Assembly (NCBI GenBank): GCA_963575745.1 | Contig: CAUYUJ010015517.1 | Span: 187,568 to 251,567, forward strand | Length of the DNA stretch: 64,000 bases | Direction of reading: 5' to 3' | Source: Prorocentrum cordatum | Lineage: Eukaryota > Sar > Dinophyceae > Prorocentrales > Prorocentraceae | Shown here: piece by piece, positions 43,479 to 54,034 of the stretch | Position numbering within the stretch: the first letter of the stretch is position 1 | Layout: each line of letters starts with the position of its first letter | The notes under the pieces: model-generated | Databases searched by the model: none | The model's input: only the letters and a program-made list of their open reading frames with translations | What the model was told of the DNA's origin: nothing | Position numbers and translations under genes: made by a program

Positions 43479-43529
43479 CGTTGGTTCCCCCCCCCCCCCG
43501 AACCTCCTTATCACCGGAAGGGTGGTCGT

Positions 43530-44160
43530 ATAGGTAGACGTACGCATGCATGTATGGATGCACGTATATATGTATGCATGTACGCACGTATGGATTTATG
43601 CATATATATATGTATATATAGACATGTATGCAGTCATGCATGTCTGCATGTGTGCAAGCATGCATGTGAGCATGTATGCATGTATGCATGCATGCAGGTA
43701 TGAATGTGTGCGTGTGCAGGCAGATGTATAGATATTGCCGTGTGCATGTAAGTGTGTATGCTTGTATGTATGCGTGCATGCATGCGTACACATGTGCACA
43801 AACATATACAAGTGTGCACGTTTCTATGCATGTGGATTTATGTAGGTGTGTATTATGTATGTGTGTGCATTTATGCATGTACACATTTGTGTATGCATGA
43901 ATGCGTGTATGCATGTGTGTATGTGTGGAGGTTCTTATGCACGCATGTGTGGATGCATGCAGGCATGTATGTATGTATGTACGTATGTGCGTATGCATGA
44001 GTATATACGCCTGTAAAGATGTATGTATGCATGTACCAATGTAAACATGTATGTAAGTATGCGTGTACATATGTTGGCGTGTAGGTATGTGTGCAAGTGT
44101 GCATGCGTGTGTGCATGTATGTATGTAGGTAGTTCTGTCTGTATGGATGTGTATGTGTGT
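43530..44160 (+). repeat. Long TG/TA/CATG microsatellite
   Basis: Over 600 nt of GTATGCATGTATGTGTGCA-type sequence. Confidence 0.95.
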
Positions 44161-44389
44161 CGGAGGTGAGGGGGTGAGACCGAAGTGGAACGGAGAGCCC
44201 CACTACCTGGAAATCGGTTTCGGTTTCGTGCTCGTGCGTGCCGTGCGTGCCGGCGAGGCGAAGCTGCGTGGGCGGGCGAGAAGTGTCCCGCTTCTGGCTG
44301 AGGCGCGGCCAGACAAAATGTTTCCTGTCCGGAGGCCTGTGAGGCGCGGTGCCCCGCCGGTGTTTCGCCAGTGTCCCGTCGGTGTCCCG
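44161..44389 (+). repeat. Composite repeat core, copy 2
   Basis: Second copy of 41344-41613. Confidence 0.9.
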
Positions 44390-44411
44390 ATGATGATGAT
44401 GATGACGATGT

Positions 44412-44443
<32 letters not shown>

Positions 44444-45800
44444 GCCATGGTGGTGATGATGATGGTGTCCCGATGACGATGATGTTGATGATACTGAAGT
44501 TGCTGATAATGAAGATGGTCTCCCGATGATGATGTCGATGATCCTGATGATGTTGATGATGAGATGATAATGCCGATGACGATGATGATGATGGTGTCCC
44601 GATGGTGATGATGAAGATGAGGTTGATAATGATGTTGCTGATGATGATGATGGTGATGATGATCATTGTGTCACGATAATGATGATGATGACGATGGTGG
44701 TGTCCCGATGGAAATGATGATGATGATGTTGATGAAGGAGTGATGATGAGGTGATGAAGATGATTTTGATGATGGTGGCCCGATGATGATGCTGGTGATG
44801 ATGGTGTCCCGATGAGGATGATGAGGATGATGATGATGATGGTGAGTAGGATGATGGTGACGATGACGATGGTGTCCCGATGATGTTGATGTTGATGGTG
44901 ATGATGCTGCAGATGATGATGATGATGGTGTCCCGAAAATGATGAAGTTGGTGATGTTATCATGGTGGTGTTCCGATGATGACGTTGATGGTGTCCCGAT
45001 GATGATGTTGATGATGATGGTGACGATGATGGTGCCATGACGATAATGATGATACTGGTGATGATGATGGCCATGGTGGTGATGATGGTGTCCCGATGAT
45101 GATGATGATGTGGATGAAGATGTTGCTAATGATGATGGTGTCCCGATGAGGATGATGATGATGTTGATGCTCCTGGTGATGTTGATGATGATGAAATGAT
45201 GAGATGATGATGATGCTGATGAAGATGATGATGATGTCCCGATGATGGTGATGATGAGATCGATGGTGATGCTGCTGACGATGATGATGGTGATGATGAT
45301 GGTGTCCCGGTATTGATGATGTTCATGATGATGACGATATTGATGACGATGATGGTGTCCCGATGATGATGATGTTGATGGTGAGAATGCTGATGAGGTG
45401 ATGATGATGAGTTTGATGATGGTGGCCCGGTGATGATCATGATGCTGATGTTGATAATGGTGATGGTGTTTCGATGATGATGATGGTGATGGTGATGATG
45501 GTGACGATGATGATGGTGTCCCGATGGTGATGATGTTGCTGATGATGATGTTGCTGATGATGATAATGGTGATGAGATGATGATGATGGTGGTGGTGTTC
45601 CGATGATGTTGATGATGTCCTGGTGATGATGATGTTGATGATGCTGATGGCCACGATGATGGTGTCCCGATGATGATGATGATGATGATGATGGTGATGT
45701 TGATGATGATGGTGATGACGTGATGATGAGGATGATGGTGTCCCGATGATGGTGATGATCACGATGATGATGACGTTGATGACGTTGATGACGATGATGT
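44390..45800 (+). repeat. GAT satellite block 3
   Basis: About 1.4 kb of GATGATGATGG units with a recurring GTGTCCCGATGATG phrase spaced mainly 40-90 nt apart. Every frame is open for long distances, giving false His-, Ser-, Met- or Asp-rich ORFs. Confidence 0.95.
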
Positions 45801-45804
45801 TGTG

Positions 45805-45866
45805 TGACCCCCTGACCTAATCGCCCGCTTCCTCAAGAACTGCACCACTGCGCCATCGGCTGCGCC
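45805..45866 (-). ncRNA. tRNA-like A-box relic
   Basis: On the minus strand GATGGCGCAGTGGTGCAG contains a consensus-like A box TGGCGCAGTGG (45845-45855). A B box is not clear (GGGCGATTAGG at best). The 3' end GGGGGTCACACAAC recalls GTCACAAC at 42391. Confidence 0.3.
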
Positions 45867-46817
45867 AAAACTTCGAGGCCCGAAATGGGTACGGACGAAA
45901 TGGGCACGATGCCCAACAACAAGTGTTGTCCAAAACCGACAGCGGCCGCTGATGGGCAGGCCGCCTCCTGCCTCCAATGGACAACGTCCGCGGGGGCAGG
46001 GAATGGCGTCGGTCTCTGTGTCCATTCTTTCCGCACCCATCTCGATCATCCAGAAGAAAGTTCTGCCAGCAGGGGCGGAGGGGGGCGCGGGGAACCAAAA
46101 GGTACAGACACCGCTCCGAGGGTGCACTCTGACCAGGATTTCGGAGCGAAGCCGGCGGTGGCGACGAGGGCCTCGCAGGATGCCCCAAAAAAGGGGGAAA
46201 AGAGGCGAGGGTACCCGTCGGTCAGAAGAAAAGGGTAGAAACATGACGTAGGAAGGCCCTGGAAGTAGATTGGGCTTCCGCCCGCCTCCTGAAGAGGAGG
46301 GGAGATGGAAAACCGTTCGATTCCTGAAATAGGAAGGCGACTAAAGCAGACTGGGATCTGGGAATCCAGAAGTTCGGACTTTCAACGACCGGCGAGTACA
46401 GTAGGAGCTCGACCACAAGAAACCTTCCAAATGAAACCCAACCCTGAGACCCCAGGAAGTCCATTGATTTTGAGTGTGGGAAAGTCACGCTTCCCATCGC
46501 AGCACCATCAAAATCAGAGAAAACCCAGGGCACCCTGGAGGCAAGCAGGGTGTCTCTTGGCAAGGCTTTCCACTGTGGCGATATCGGTACCATTCCCTCC
46601 TGGAAACGGGGTGCTAGTAAACGGAGTGGTAGCGAAGGGGCCTCTACGAGCGAATACAGGGTTGCAGGGCATTGCCTCGCACTAGTGCGTGATACATCGG
46701 GACGACAAAATCGTCAGCACGTCATCATGACTCTGGGCGGGTGGGATTACCTCGCACGTGGGCGCGGCAGATCCGCTTTAACGAAGGCACGAATGAAAAC
46801 GCACCCTTAGCTGCCGC
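45867..46817. other. Unassigned stretch
   Basis: Frames are open on both strands (46222-46593 minus, 46305-46685 plus) but neither is recognisable. Confidence 0.4.
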
Positions 46818-46979
46818 CTGGTCGGGCGTCTCCTCCTACAGGCGGGCTTTGGACGAAAAATAAAGAAGATTCAACACACATCCCAAACATATGCGCAAAT
46901 TTAATCCAAAAATCCTCCCCGGACCATGCTCTCGACTGTTTTGGAATCTTCCTCCTGTGGAGAGGGACACGCCCGACCT
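46818..46979 (+). mobile_element. Family 1 inverted-repeat element, copy 2
   Basis: Left TGGTCGGGCGTCTCCTCC-TACAGGCGGGCTTTGGACG; right CTTCCTCCTGTGG-AGAGGGACACGCCCGACCT. Outside, AGCTGC (left) and GCAGCC (right) add an outer inverted match. Confidence 0.8.
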
Positions 46980-47009
46980 TGCAGCCACAACCCCGCCCAC
47001 AAACACCCC

Positions 47010-47160
47010 GTCTTCGGCGCCTCCTCCCTTCTCCTCCTCCTTCTCCTCCTCCTTCTCCTCCTCCTTCTCCCTTCCTCCTCCCTCCTCATCCTCCTCCTCC
47101 TCCTCCTCCTCCTCCTCCTCTTCCTCGTCCTCCCCCTCTTCTTTTTCTTCTTCTACTAAA
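47010..47160 (+). repeat. CTC/TTC microsatellite
   Basis: CTCCTT and CTC triplets. Confidence 0.9.
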
Positions 47161-47439
47161 TATAATAGTTATTCCTCTTATTCTTCTCTTATTAGTATTA
47201 TGATTAGTATTGTTTCTCTTCTCTTAGTGCTTTCTTTCTCTCATTCTTCTTTTCCTCATTCTTACTCGTCCTATCCTTCACCATCCCGCCCTCGAGCCGC
47301 GGGCGGCCTCGTCGCCGCCTCTCCTGCTGCCGTTGGCCGGCCCGCCGCCGCCGGCGCCGGCGGCGCCCGCGCGCCCCTCCCCTGCGGCCGCCGGGGCCGC
47401 CTCGCCCGGCTCCTGCCGCCGCTGCCGCCCGGCGGCCGC

Positions 47440-47870
47440 GGGAGCGGCGAGGAGGAGCGAGCGAGGAGGAGCGAGCGAGGAGGGGGAGCCGCGAGCGAGG
47501 AGGAGCGAGCGAGGAGCGAGGGAGGAGGAGGAGGAGGAGGAGGAGAAAACAGGAGGAGGAGGAGGAGGAGGAGAGGAGGAGGAGGAGGAGGAGGAGGAGG
47601 AGGAGGAGCAGCAGCAGCAGCAGCGAGGAGGAGGAGCAGCAAGGGGAAGGAGAGAGCGAGGAGGAGCAGCGAGGAGGAAGGAGGCCTTCTGCAGCAGAAG
47701 GCCTCCTCCTCCTCGCTGCTCCTCCTCCTCACCCTCCTCCTCCTCCGCCTATTTCCCTCCTTCCTCCCTCGTTTTCCTTTTGCTTTGTTCTGCTCCCTCT
47801 TCCTCCTCCTCCTCCTCCTCATCCACCTCCTCGGCCTTCTGAGCACCGAGGAGGAAGAGGAAGAAGAAGA
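47440..47870 (+). repeat. GGA then CTC tracts around a perfect inverted repeat
   Basis: GAGGA-rich sequence (47440-47685) is followed by CTC-rich sequence (47701-47860). At the junction, GGAGGCCTTCTGC / GCAGAAGGCCTCC (about 47680-47707) is a perfect palindrome, so the whole 400 nt could fold back. Confidence 0.8.
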
Positions 47871-48240
47871 GGACCCGAGCTTCGAGGTGCGAGGATCTAC
47901 CGCCTTTGAGGTTCAGGGGCTTCGGACCTCCTTGAGCTTTGTGTTTCAGGAAGGCCTATCGGGACGGCACAACCACCAGCACAGCCGCCAGCAAAACCAA
48001 CAACGTGACCCCCAGCGCGGGCCGCAGCACAACCGCCTGCGCTATGGACATAACGACATTATCAATATCTTGATGTTAAACTTGGTTTTGCCATGGGACC
48101 CGCGCGATGATTACCTGGCGTGGACAAAAAAAACAATACATTTCAAACATATGGTTTTAGAATCGGTCCGCGAGGCGGGGGGCCAGGCGTGCCGACCTAG
48201 TTGTTTCGAACTCCCTGTATTGCAAAATGTGAAAAAAAAT

Positions 48241-48730
48241 ATGTGCGCGGCGCCGTGGCGAGAACCACCTTCTGAAAAGGAACCGCCCTCCATCCGCAAA
48301 GCTGCAGCAAACTTCAAAAACGAATGTGCGCGGCTCCACGGCGAAAACCACATTGTGAAAAATAACCGCCCTCCATCCGTGACACTGTTGCAAACTTCCA
48401 AGACGAATATGCGTGGCTCCACGGCGAGAACCACAGTGTGAAACGCACTCTCCCCCCATCCGCGAAACTGTTGCAGCAAACTTTGAAGACGGATGTGCGC
48501 GGGCGCCGAGGCGAGAACCACACGCTGGAAAGGAACCGCCCTCCCTCCGCAGACCTGGTGCAGACCTCGAAGACGACTGTGCGCGGCGCTGCGGCGACAG
48601 CCACACTGCGAAACAAAGGAGCCACCGTCCAGGCGGAAAGCTGCTGCAAAGTCTGACGACGAGCGCGCGCGCGGCGCCACAGCGCGAGCCACCCATCAGC
48701 AACGAACCGCCCTCAGTCTGTGAAACGGCT
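48241..48730 (+). repeat. ~84-nt tandem repeat, six units
   Basis: Units start GTGCGCGGCGCCG or diverged forms at 48242, 48328, 48409, 48495, 48580 and 48662. Each carries GCGAGAACCACA, AGGAACCGCCCTCCATCCGC and CTGTTGCAAACTTC. Frames are open on both strands, so it may be coding or merely GC-rich. Confidence 0.9.
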
Positions 48731-49250
48731 GCAATTTTCGAACTTGATGCTCACACGTGGCGAGGAAGGCCCGTGCGGAAAGCCTGGCCCGCCCTGCCAG
48801 CACGTCTGGGGGGTGCGGCAGGGAGGAGTCATTGACAATAAGGGGGATGGGCAAGGAATGGGGGTGAGGAGAGTCGCAGTGTAGCGCCGATGCCCTTGAC
48901 GGTAGGCATTGCCCTGTCGATGTCAAATGGGGTTCATGGACCTTCTCATCCTAGAAGTGGGTGCTCGTGGAGGTTGGGTGCGCGCACCTTGTGAAAGCAG
49001 CACCAGGAGGAGGGAGGACGAGAATCGAGTGAGGAAGGCGGAGAAGGAAGGAGGACGATGAAGGGTGGAGAAAGGCAGGAAGGACGAGGATAGAGGGAAA
49101 ATCAGACAGGGGGAGGACGAGGAGGAGGGAGGAGGAGGCAGAAGGGGGGAGGGGAGGGAGGGGGAGGCGGGAGGAGCGCGGGAGCAGGACGGAGGAGGGC
49201 GGGCCTTGGGGTCGAGGGCCTCGTCGCCGCCCCCCCCCTTGCTACCGTCG
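48731..49250. other. Unassigned stretch
   Basis: Purine-rich GAGGAGGG sequence dominates from 49000 to 49200. No supported gene. Confidence 0.4.
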
Positions 49251-49254
49251 GCGG

Positions 49255-49255
49255 G

Positions 49256-49314
<59 letters not shown>

Positions 49315-49335
49315 GTTCGTCGTCGTCGTGTTCGT

Positions 49336-49372
<37 letters not shown>
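49255..49372 (+). repeat. GTC/GGC microsatellite
   Basis: GTC triplets then GGC triplets; on the minus strand these read as poly-Asp and poly-Ala within a long open frame (48923-49498). Confidence 0.95.
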
Positions 49373-49373
<1 letters not shown>

Positions 49374-49487
49374 GAGCGCCCGTCCTCCGCTGCGGCCTCG
49401 GCCGCCGCGTCCTCCCCGTGCCGCGGCCGCCGGGCGGCCTCCTGAGCGGCGGGGGGGCGGGCCGAGGATGGAGCTGTTGAAGGGGCC

Positions 49488-49634
49488 CTGGGACACACAA
49501 ATCAATACACACAAATGACAATATTCCCAATATTTTCCCATACTGTCTGGGTTTTTGTCTTCCCCCACTTCCCATACTTTCCCACATGTTCTGGGGAATC
49601 GCCGATGAATTGTGTCTGTGGGTTTCTTTCCCTC
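49488..49634 (-). mobile_element. Family 2 element, copy B (introner candidate)
   Basis: Minus-strand sense: CTCAG then GAGGGAAAGAAACCC at the start, TTTGTGTGTCCCAG before GGCCCC at the end; 147 nt. Internal blocks CACAATTCATCGGCGATTCC and AGTGGGGGAAGACAAAAACC match copies A and C. The downstream minus-strand frame (AAQEAARRPRHGEDAAAEA then poly-Asp) is exon-like. Confidence 0.6.
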
Positions 49635-49644
49635 CTGAGCCGTG

Positions 49645-49832
49645 AGGGTCGAGGAGCGGCCGACGCTCGAAGATCGAGGATGGAGCTTCGAGGATCGTGG
49701 AGGGTCGAGCTTCGAGGATCGTGGAGGCTCGTTGCGTGACTCGTCGGCCAGCTCGGGCTACAGAGGAGAGTATCGGACTTCGACGGTCGAGCACAGAGGA
49801 TCGAGCTTCCAAGATCGCAGTCAAACTTCGAG
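49645..49832 (+). repeat. TTCGAGGATCG minisatellite
   Basis: Degenerate ~20-nt units (GAGCTTCGAGGATCGTGGAG). A related block is at 51955-52190. Confidence 0.7.
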
Positions 49833-49939
49833 AAACGTTGTGGACATTTCACCCTTGAAACTAACTTTTGCTGGTCCCCCACAGGTGCATACTTGATTAT
49901 TTCACCACCAGTGCATATTCCACTATTTCGAGTGAAGTG

Positions 49940-50200
49940 TCCCCGTTGGTGTTGTTGTTGATGCTGTCGCTGTAGCTTCTGCTCGTGTTGTCGTTGTTGC
50001 TGTTGCTGACGCTGTTGTTGATGTTGTTGTTGGTGGTGTTGTTGTTGCTGCTGCTGTTGTTATGTCTGGTGTTGTCATTGTTGTTGGTGTTGGCGTTGCT
50101 GTTGTTGTTATTATTGCTGATGTTGTTGTTGTTGTGGTTGTTCTTGTTGTTGTTGTGTTTGTGATTGTGTTTGTTGTTGGACTTTCCATAATGGAGAAAT
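49940..50200 (+). repeat. GTT-rich tract
   Basis: Imperfect GTTGTT and GCTGTT triplets; complementary to the CAA tract 130 nt downstream, so the two could pair. Confidence 0.85.
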
Positions 50201-50241
50201 AATGTTGATCCCCCCCCCTCCGGTGACCATTGTGCTGCTTT

Positions 50242-50314
50242 CAGTTGCAGTGCTTCCCCCAGGGATCGCACCCTGCTTTTTTTAAAACCAAGGGCAACCG
50301 CTCGGCTCAAACTG
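50242..50314 (-). ncRNA. tRNA-like relic
   Basis: 73 nt on the minus strand: ends CAGTT / AACTG pair, A-box-like TGAGCCGAGCGG (50298-50309), B-box-like GGTGCGATCCC (50262-50272) within a CAGGG/CCCTG T-arm hairpin. The T arm is 12 nt too far from the 3' end and the anticodon arm is degenerate, so a functional tRNA is unlikely; a tRNA-derived element fits better. Confidence 0.35.
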
Positions 50315-50331
50315 TGTTGTTGGTCCCCGAA

Positions 50332-50333
50332 TT

Positions 50334-50386
<53 letters not shown>

Positions 50387-50388
50387 AA
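50332..50388 (+). repeat. CAA microsatellite
   Basis: Pure CAA triplets. Confidence 0.95.
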
Positions 50389-50394
50389 CGGTTC

Positions 50395-50695
50395 CCGCCT
50401 GAGATTTCCTCACAAGTTAGCCAGGACCCCCGCTCTCGCCTGAGACTTCCTTGCGTTTTACTCAGGAATCGTGCTCTCGCTTGGGACTTCCTTCGAATTT
50501 CTTCGGGGATCGCTCTCTCGGCTCTCTGGAGTCGCGCTCTCGCTTGAGACCTGCTTGCAATTTACTCAAGAATCGTGCTCTTGCGTTGGAATTTCCCGCG
50601 GTTTACTCACGCGCCGTGCTCCCGACACTCAGGCGCCAACGAGTCGCGCTCACGCTGGGGACTCCCTCGCAGTTTACTCAGGAATCAAAATCTCG
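50395..50695 (+). repeat. ~50-nt tandem repeat
   Basis: Units of the type CGCTCTCGCTTGAGACTTCC then TTACTCAGGAATCGTG recur about six times with divergence. Confidence 0.75.
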
Positions 50696-51500
50696 CTGCC
50701 CTTCGTGGCCCCTTTCGCTGCCCTTCGTGGACCCGTTGCAGCCCTTCGTGGCCTCCTCGCTGCCCTCTGTGGCCCCATTGCAGCCCTTCGCGGCCCCCTC
50801 GCTGCCCGTCGTGGCCCCGTTGCAGCCCCTCGTGGCCCCCTCGCTGACCTTCGCGGCCCCGTTGCAACCATTCGTGGCCCCCTCGCTGCCCTTCGAGGCC
50901 CCGTTGCAATCCTTCGTGGCCCATTCGCTGCCCTTCGAGGCCCCGTTGCAGCCCCTCGTGGCCACCTCGCTGCCCTTCGCGGCCCCGTTGCAGCCATTCG
51001 TTGCCCCCTCGCTGCCCTTTGCGCCCCCGTTGCAGCCCTTCGTGGCCCCCTCGCTGCCCTTCGTGTCCCCGTTGCAACCTTTCGTGACCCCCTCGCTGCC
51101 CTTCGTGTCCCCGTTGCAACCCTTCGCGGCCCCCTCGCTGCCCTTCATGGCCCCATATACGCACGCCATTCGTGGCCTCCGCTCGTTCGCGCCCGTCGTG
51201 GCCCCATATGCGTGCTCTTCGTGGCCCCGCCGTCGCCCTTCGTGGCCCCCTCGCTGCCCTACGTGGCCCCGTTGCTGCCCTCAGTGACTACGCGCTTGCC
51301 CACTGCGGCCCAATATACGCATGCCCTTTCGTGGCCCCCGCGCGTTCGCGCCCGTACCCTCAGTGGCACCGTCGACGCCCCGTGGCCCCGCATTATCTGC
51401 CCTTCACGGCCCCCGCTCGTTCGCGCCCTTCGTGGCCCCATGCGCATGCCCTTTGTGGCACCGCTGTCGCCCTTCGTGACCCCCTTCCTGCCCTTCGTGG
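50696..51500 (+). repeat. 21/42-nt coding-like minisatellite
   Basis: Half-units GCCCTTCGTGGCCCC-CTCGCT and -GTTGCA alternate with great regularity from 50700 to 51150 and decay to 51500. Because 42 is a multiple of 3, all six frames stay open and give 14-residue repeats (for example GSEGATKGCNGATK on the minus strand). I cannot tell whether any frame is expressed. Confidence 0.9.
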
Positions 51501-51529
51501 CCCCGCTGTCGCTCTCGCTCTCGCTCTCG

Positions 51530-51535
51530 CTTTCA

Positions 51536-51567
<32 letters not shown>

Positions 51568-51602
51568 AGTCGCCGTCGTCGTCATCGTCTGCGTCGTCGT
51601 CG
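51530..51602 (+). repeat. GTC microsatellite
   Basis: GTC triplets preceded by TCGCTC hexamers. Confidence 0.9.
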
Positions 51603-51839
51603 TGGCCGGTCCCCTGTCCGCCCCTCTTGGGGTCGGGCTGCAGCCGGTCAGCGCTGCCGCTGGCCAGGCCGACGGTCCGCGGCCGCCCCGCCGCTTGCTG
51701 GGGCCTGGCCTGCAAGGAAGAAAAATACCCCCCCCAAAAAGGGGCACGTTCGAAGACGAAGGGGGCGGGTATCGCGGGTTGGGGAAATACACGTCGAATG
51801 ACACTAAAGCAGATAAGAACGACCAGTCTCAAAATGATT

Positions 51840-51935
51840 GTGGTTGTGGTTGTAGTTGTTGTTGTTGTTGTTGTTGCTGCGGTTGTTGTTGTTGTTGTTG
51901 TTGTTGTTGGTGTTGTTGGTGTTGTTGTTGTTCGC
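51840..51935 (+). repeat. GTT microsatellite
   Basis: TTGTTG triplets. Confidence 0.9.
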
Positions 51936-51954
51936 CCAGCTTGGGCCTCCCAGG

Positions 51955-52190
51955 GATCATTCGAGGATCTAGGATCGAACTTCGTGAATCGAACCAGGAT
52001 CGAACCTCGAGGATGGTGGCGTTTGATGGTTTCTCGCACAGCTTGGGCCTCGAAGCAAGACCTCGTGGAGCGATCTTCGAAGACCGAGGATCGAACTTCG
52101 AGGATCGGTCCTCGAGGCGCGAGGACCCAACTTCGAGCATCGAGGGCCAAACTTCGAGTATCGTGGTGGTTGATTCTCTGCCGACACATG
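51955..52190 (+). repeat. TTCGAGGATCG minisatellite, second block
   Basis: GGATCGAACTTCGAGGATCG-like units similar to 49645-49832. Confidence 0.7.
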
Positions 52191-52240
52191 GGCTCCGAGA
52201 AGGCACCCTCATCGCCACGGCTTGGGCGTGGACTGGCCTG

Positions 52241-52393
52241 AGGGCGGGCATGTCCTCCTACAGGCGGATGCTGCAAGAAAAAACGGTGATAAGAACCGAC
52301 GCATGCTAGAGAATACCCAGAGGAGCACGGAACGTGATCCCCAGACTGTCATTGGACTCTTCTGGAGCACTCCTCCTGTAGAGGGCCACGCCA
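52241..52393 (+). mobile_element. Family 1 inverted-repeat element, copy 3
   Basis: Left AGGGCGGGCATGTCCTCC-TACAGGCGGATGC; right ACTCCTCCTGTAG-AGGGCCACGCCAC. The right arm is the most diverged of the seven. Confidence 0.7.
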
Positions 52394-52504
52394 CAGCTAG
52401 AGTCGACTCCATGCTTCTGCGTAACATATTCGAGCCGGATCGAGCTGTGATGGCCCCGGTGCCCGAGACGGGGCGGCGAAAGAGCCCGTTGTGGAATGAT
52501 TACT

Positions 52505-52615
52505 GGCAAGGCCCAGGAGGAGGGACCAGGAGGAGGGGGAGGGGGAGGAGGGGGGGGGAGGAGGGGGGGGAGGAGGATGAGGATGAGGAGGAGGAGGAGG
52601 AGGAGGAGGAGGAGC
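52505..52615 (+). repeat. GGA microsatellite
   Basis: GGA/GGG-rich triplets. Confidence 0.9.
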
Positions 52616-52712
52616 ACGGCCGGGCGCAGACTGGGTCTGGCAACCACTGGGGCGGCTCCTCGCTGCGGCTCCGCCTTCGCTGGCCCGGGGCCCGAGACCT
52701 GGCCCCAGATGC

Positions 52713-52879
52713 AGGTCGGGCATGCGGCATGTCCCCCCCCACAGGCGGATCTGGCGCGAAGAGCCGAAAATGCCCCCAAAAATGCTCCCAAACTCTTAAG
52801 AATAGTCGAACAATCGTCCCCTGATTATCTTTTTAAACTTATCTGTGAACTTTCCTCCTGTAGAGGGACAAGCCCGCCT
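52713..52879 (+). mobile_element. Family 1 inverted-repeat element, copy 4
   Basis: Left AGGTCGGGCATGCGGCATGT (with an 8-nt insertion) then CCCACAGGCGGATCTGG; right TTTCCTCCTGTAG-AGGGACAAGCCCGCCT. Confidence 0.8.
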
Positions 52880-53095
52880 TCACCCCAGGGGCCGACATCG
52901 AGGAACATCGCGGGGAGCGAGAAAAGCAGGTCGTCGGATATCTGCGTCTCCCTTGGCTTCATCGGGCCCTCGCTGAGGCTTCTGGCGGCCGCTCGGGGCG
53001 ATTTGACGGCGCTCCTGGAAGGCTCTCGGCGCGGCGCAGCCGCGTCGAGAGGCATCCCGAGGCTGAGCGGCTCCCTGGAACCGACGACCACTTGA
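52880..53095 (+). CDS. Open segment between family 1 copies 4 and 5 (exon candidate)
   Basis: The frame reads GPTSRNIAGSEKSRSSDICV, SLGFIGPSLRLLAAARGDLT, ALLEGSRRGAAASRGIPRLS and ends at TGA 53093-53095. It is low in repeats, Leu/Ala/Arg-rich and helix-like. Its position directly between two introner candidates is what one expects of an exon, but no domain is recognised. Confidence 0.35.
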   Translation, partial: SPQGPTSRNIAGSEKSRSSDICVSLGFIGPSLRLLAAARGDLTALLEGSRRGAAASRGIPRLSGSLEPTTT

Positions 53096-53112
53096 GAAGA
53101 CCCACGAGGCTC

Positions 53113-53265
53113 AGGTCGGGCATATCCCCCAAAGGGTTTGTTAAGGACAAAGTTAAAATAGCAGATGAAATGCCCCAAACATATTCAAAACTGATCAAGA
53201 AATCGTCCCCATATGGTATCCATACTACTTTTGAACTTTCCACCTGTAGAGGGAGAGACCCGACT
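53113..53265 (+). mobile_element. Family 1 inverted-repeat element, copy 5
   Basis: Left AGGTCGGGCATATCCCCC; right TTCCACCTGTAG-AGGGAGAGACCCGACT. On the minus strand this copy has GT (CTACAG then GTGGAAAG) where the other copies have GA. Confidence 0.75.
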
Positions 53266-53472
53266 TAACACGAGGCGCACATCGTGGGATCGACTGAACG
53301 CAGCAGGGACCCTACGGGCAAGCGAGAGGCAGTTTTCGCGCGCAGCTTCAGGGGGGCCGCGGAGGGAGGCGAGATCCGCGCAGTCCCAGCGCGCCAGCCA
53401 GTGCTTGCGGGACCCCCTGTGGGCCAGCGCCAAAGGTCACTCCGGCGAATGGTCACTTTTTCCATACAGGTT
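53266..53472 (+). CDS. Open segment between family 1 copies 5 and 6 (exon candidate)
   Basis: Two plus-strand frames are open. One reads LNTRRTSWDRLNAAGTLRAS and SQCLRDPLWASAKGHSGEWS; it could be an exon but the frame choice is not certain. Confidence 0.25.
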
Positions 53473-53630
53473 AGGTCGGGCATGTCCCCCTACAGGCCGA
53501 TTTTGGGCGAAAAACTAAAAATACTCACAAACATATCCAACAATATTTCAAACATGCTAGAAAAATCGTCCCCATACTACTTGCTGGCTATGTTTTTGAA
53601 CATTCCTCCTGCAGAGGAACAGGCCCGACT
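53473..53630 (+). mobile_element. Family 1 inverted-repeat element, copy 6
   Basis: One of the best-preserved copies: left AGGTCGGGCATGTCCCCC-TACAGGCCGATTTTGGGCG; right CATTCCTCCTGCAG-AGGAACAGGCCCGACT; centre rich in A and T. Confidence 0.85.
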
Positions 53631-54034
53631 AAAGCATAGGTCCTGAGGGAAGCGGGTCCTGGACCCTTGGGCCTGCCCCCGAGACGAGTGCTGCATCCCG
53701 TGTCGCTCTCTGACAGCCCCCCGGGCCCAGGGACGGGCCTGAGGGCCGGAAAACGGCCCCCCCAAACCCAGGACCCGCTTCTCTCAGGACCCGCTTCCTT
53801 CATGGCGACTCTTTCGCGCAGGGGCATCGATAGGGGGGGACTGGCACAAGGGGGGGGGGACATCGACCTGGAATCGGCGGTACATCCATGATAGATCGGC
53901 GATGGGCCCCCGATGGTGAGTCCGCACGTTGTTCCTGTGCGGGGAGGGCTATCGGGCCCCTCTCGGCGATGACTGGACGATTGAGGCTCGATGCATCCCC
54001 CCCTTGTGCCTATCCCCCCCATCGTCTGGGCAGG

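Noticed and set aside
44671-45762. A 363-codon His/Ser/Ile-rich minus-strand ORF
   Set aside because: Antisense of a GAT satellite.
50471-52309. A 612-codon plus-strand ORF
   Set aside because: Chains a minisatellite, GTC and GTT tracts and part of a family 1 element; no domain and the same span is open in other frames.
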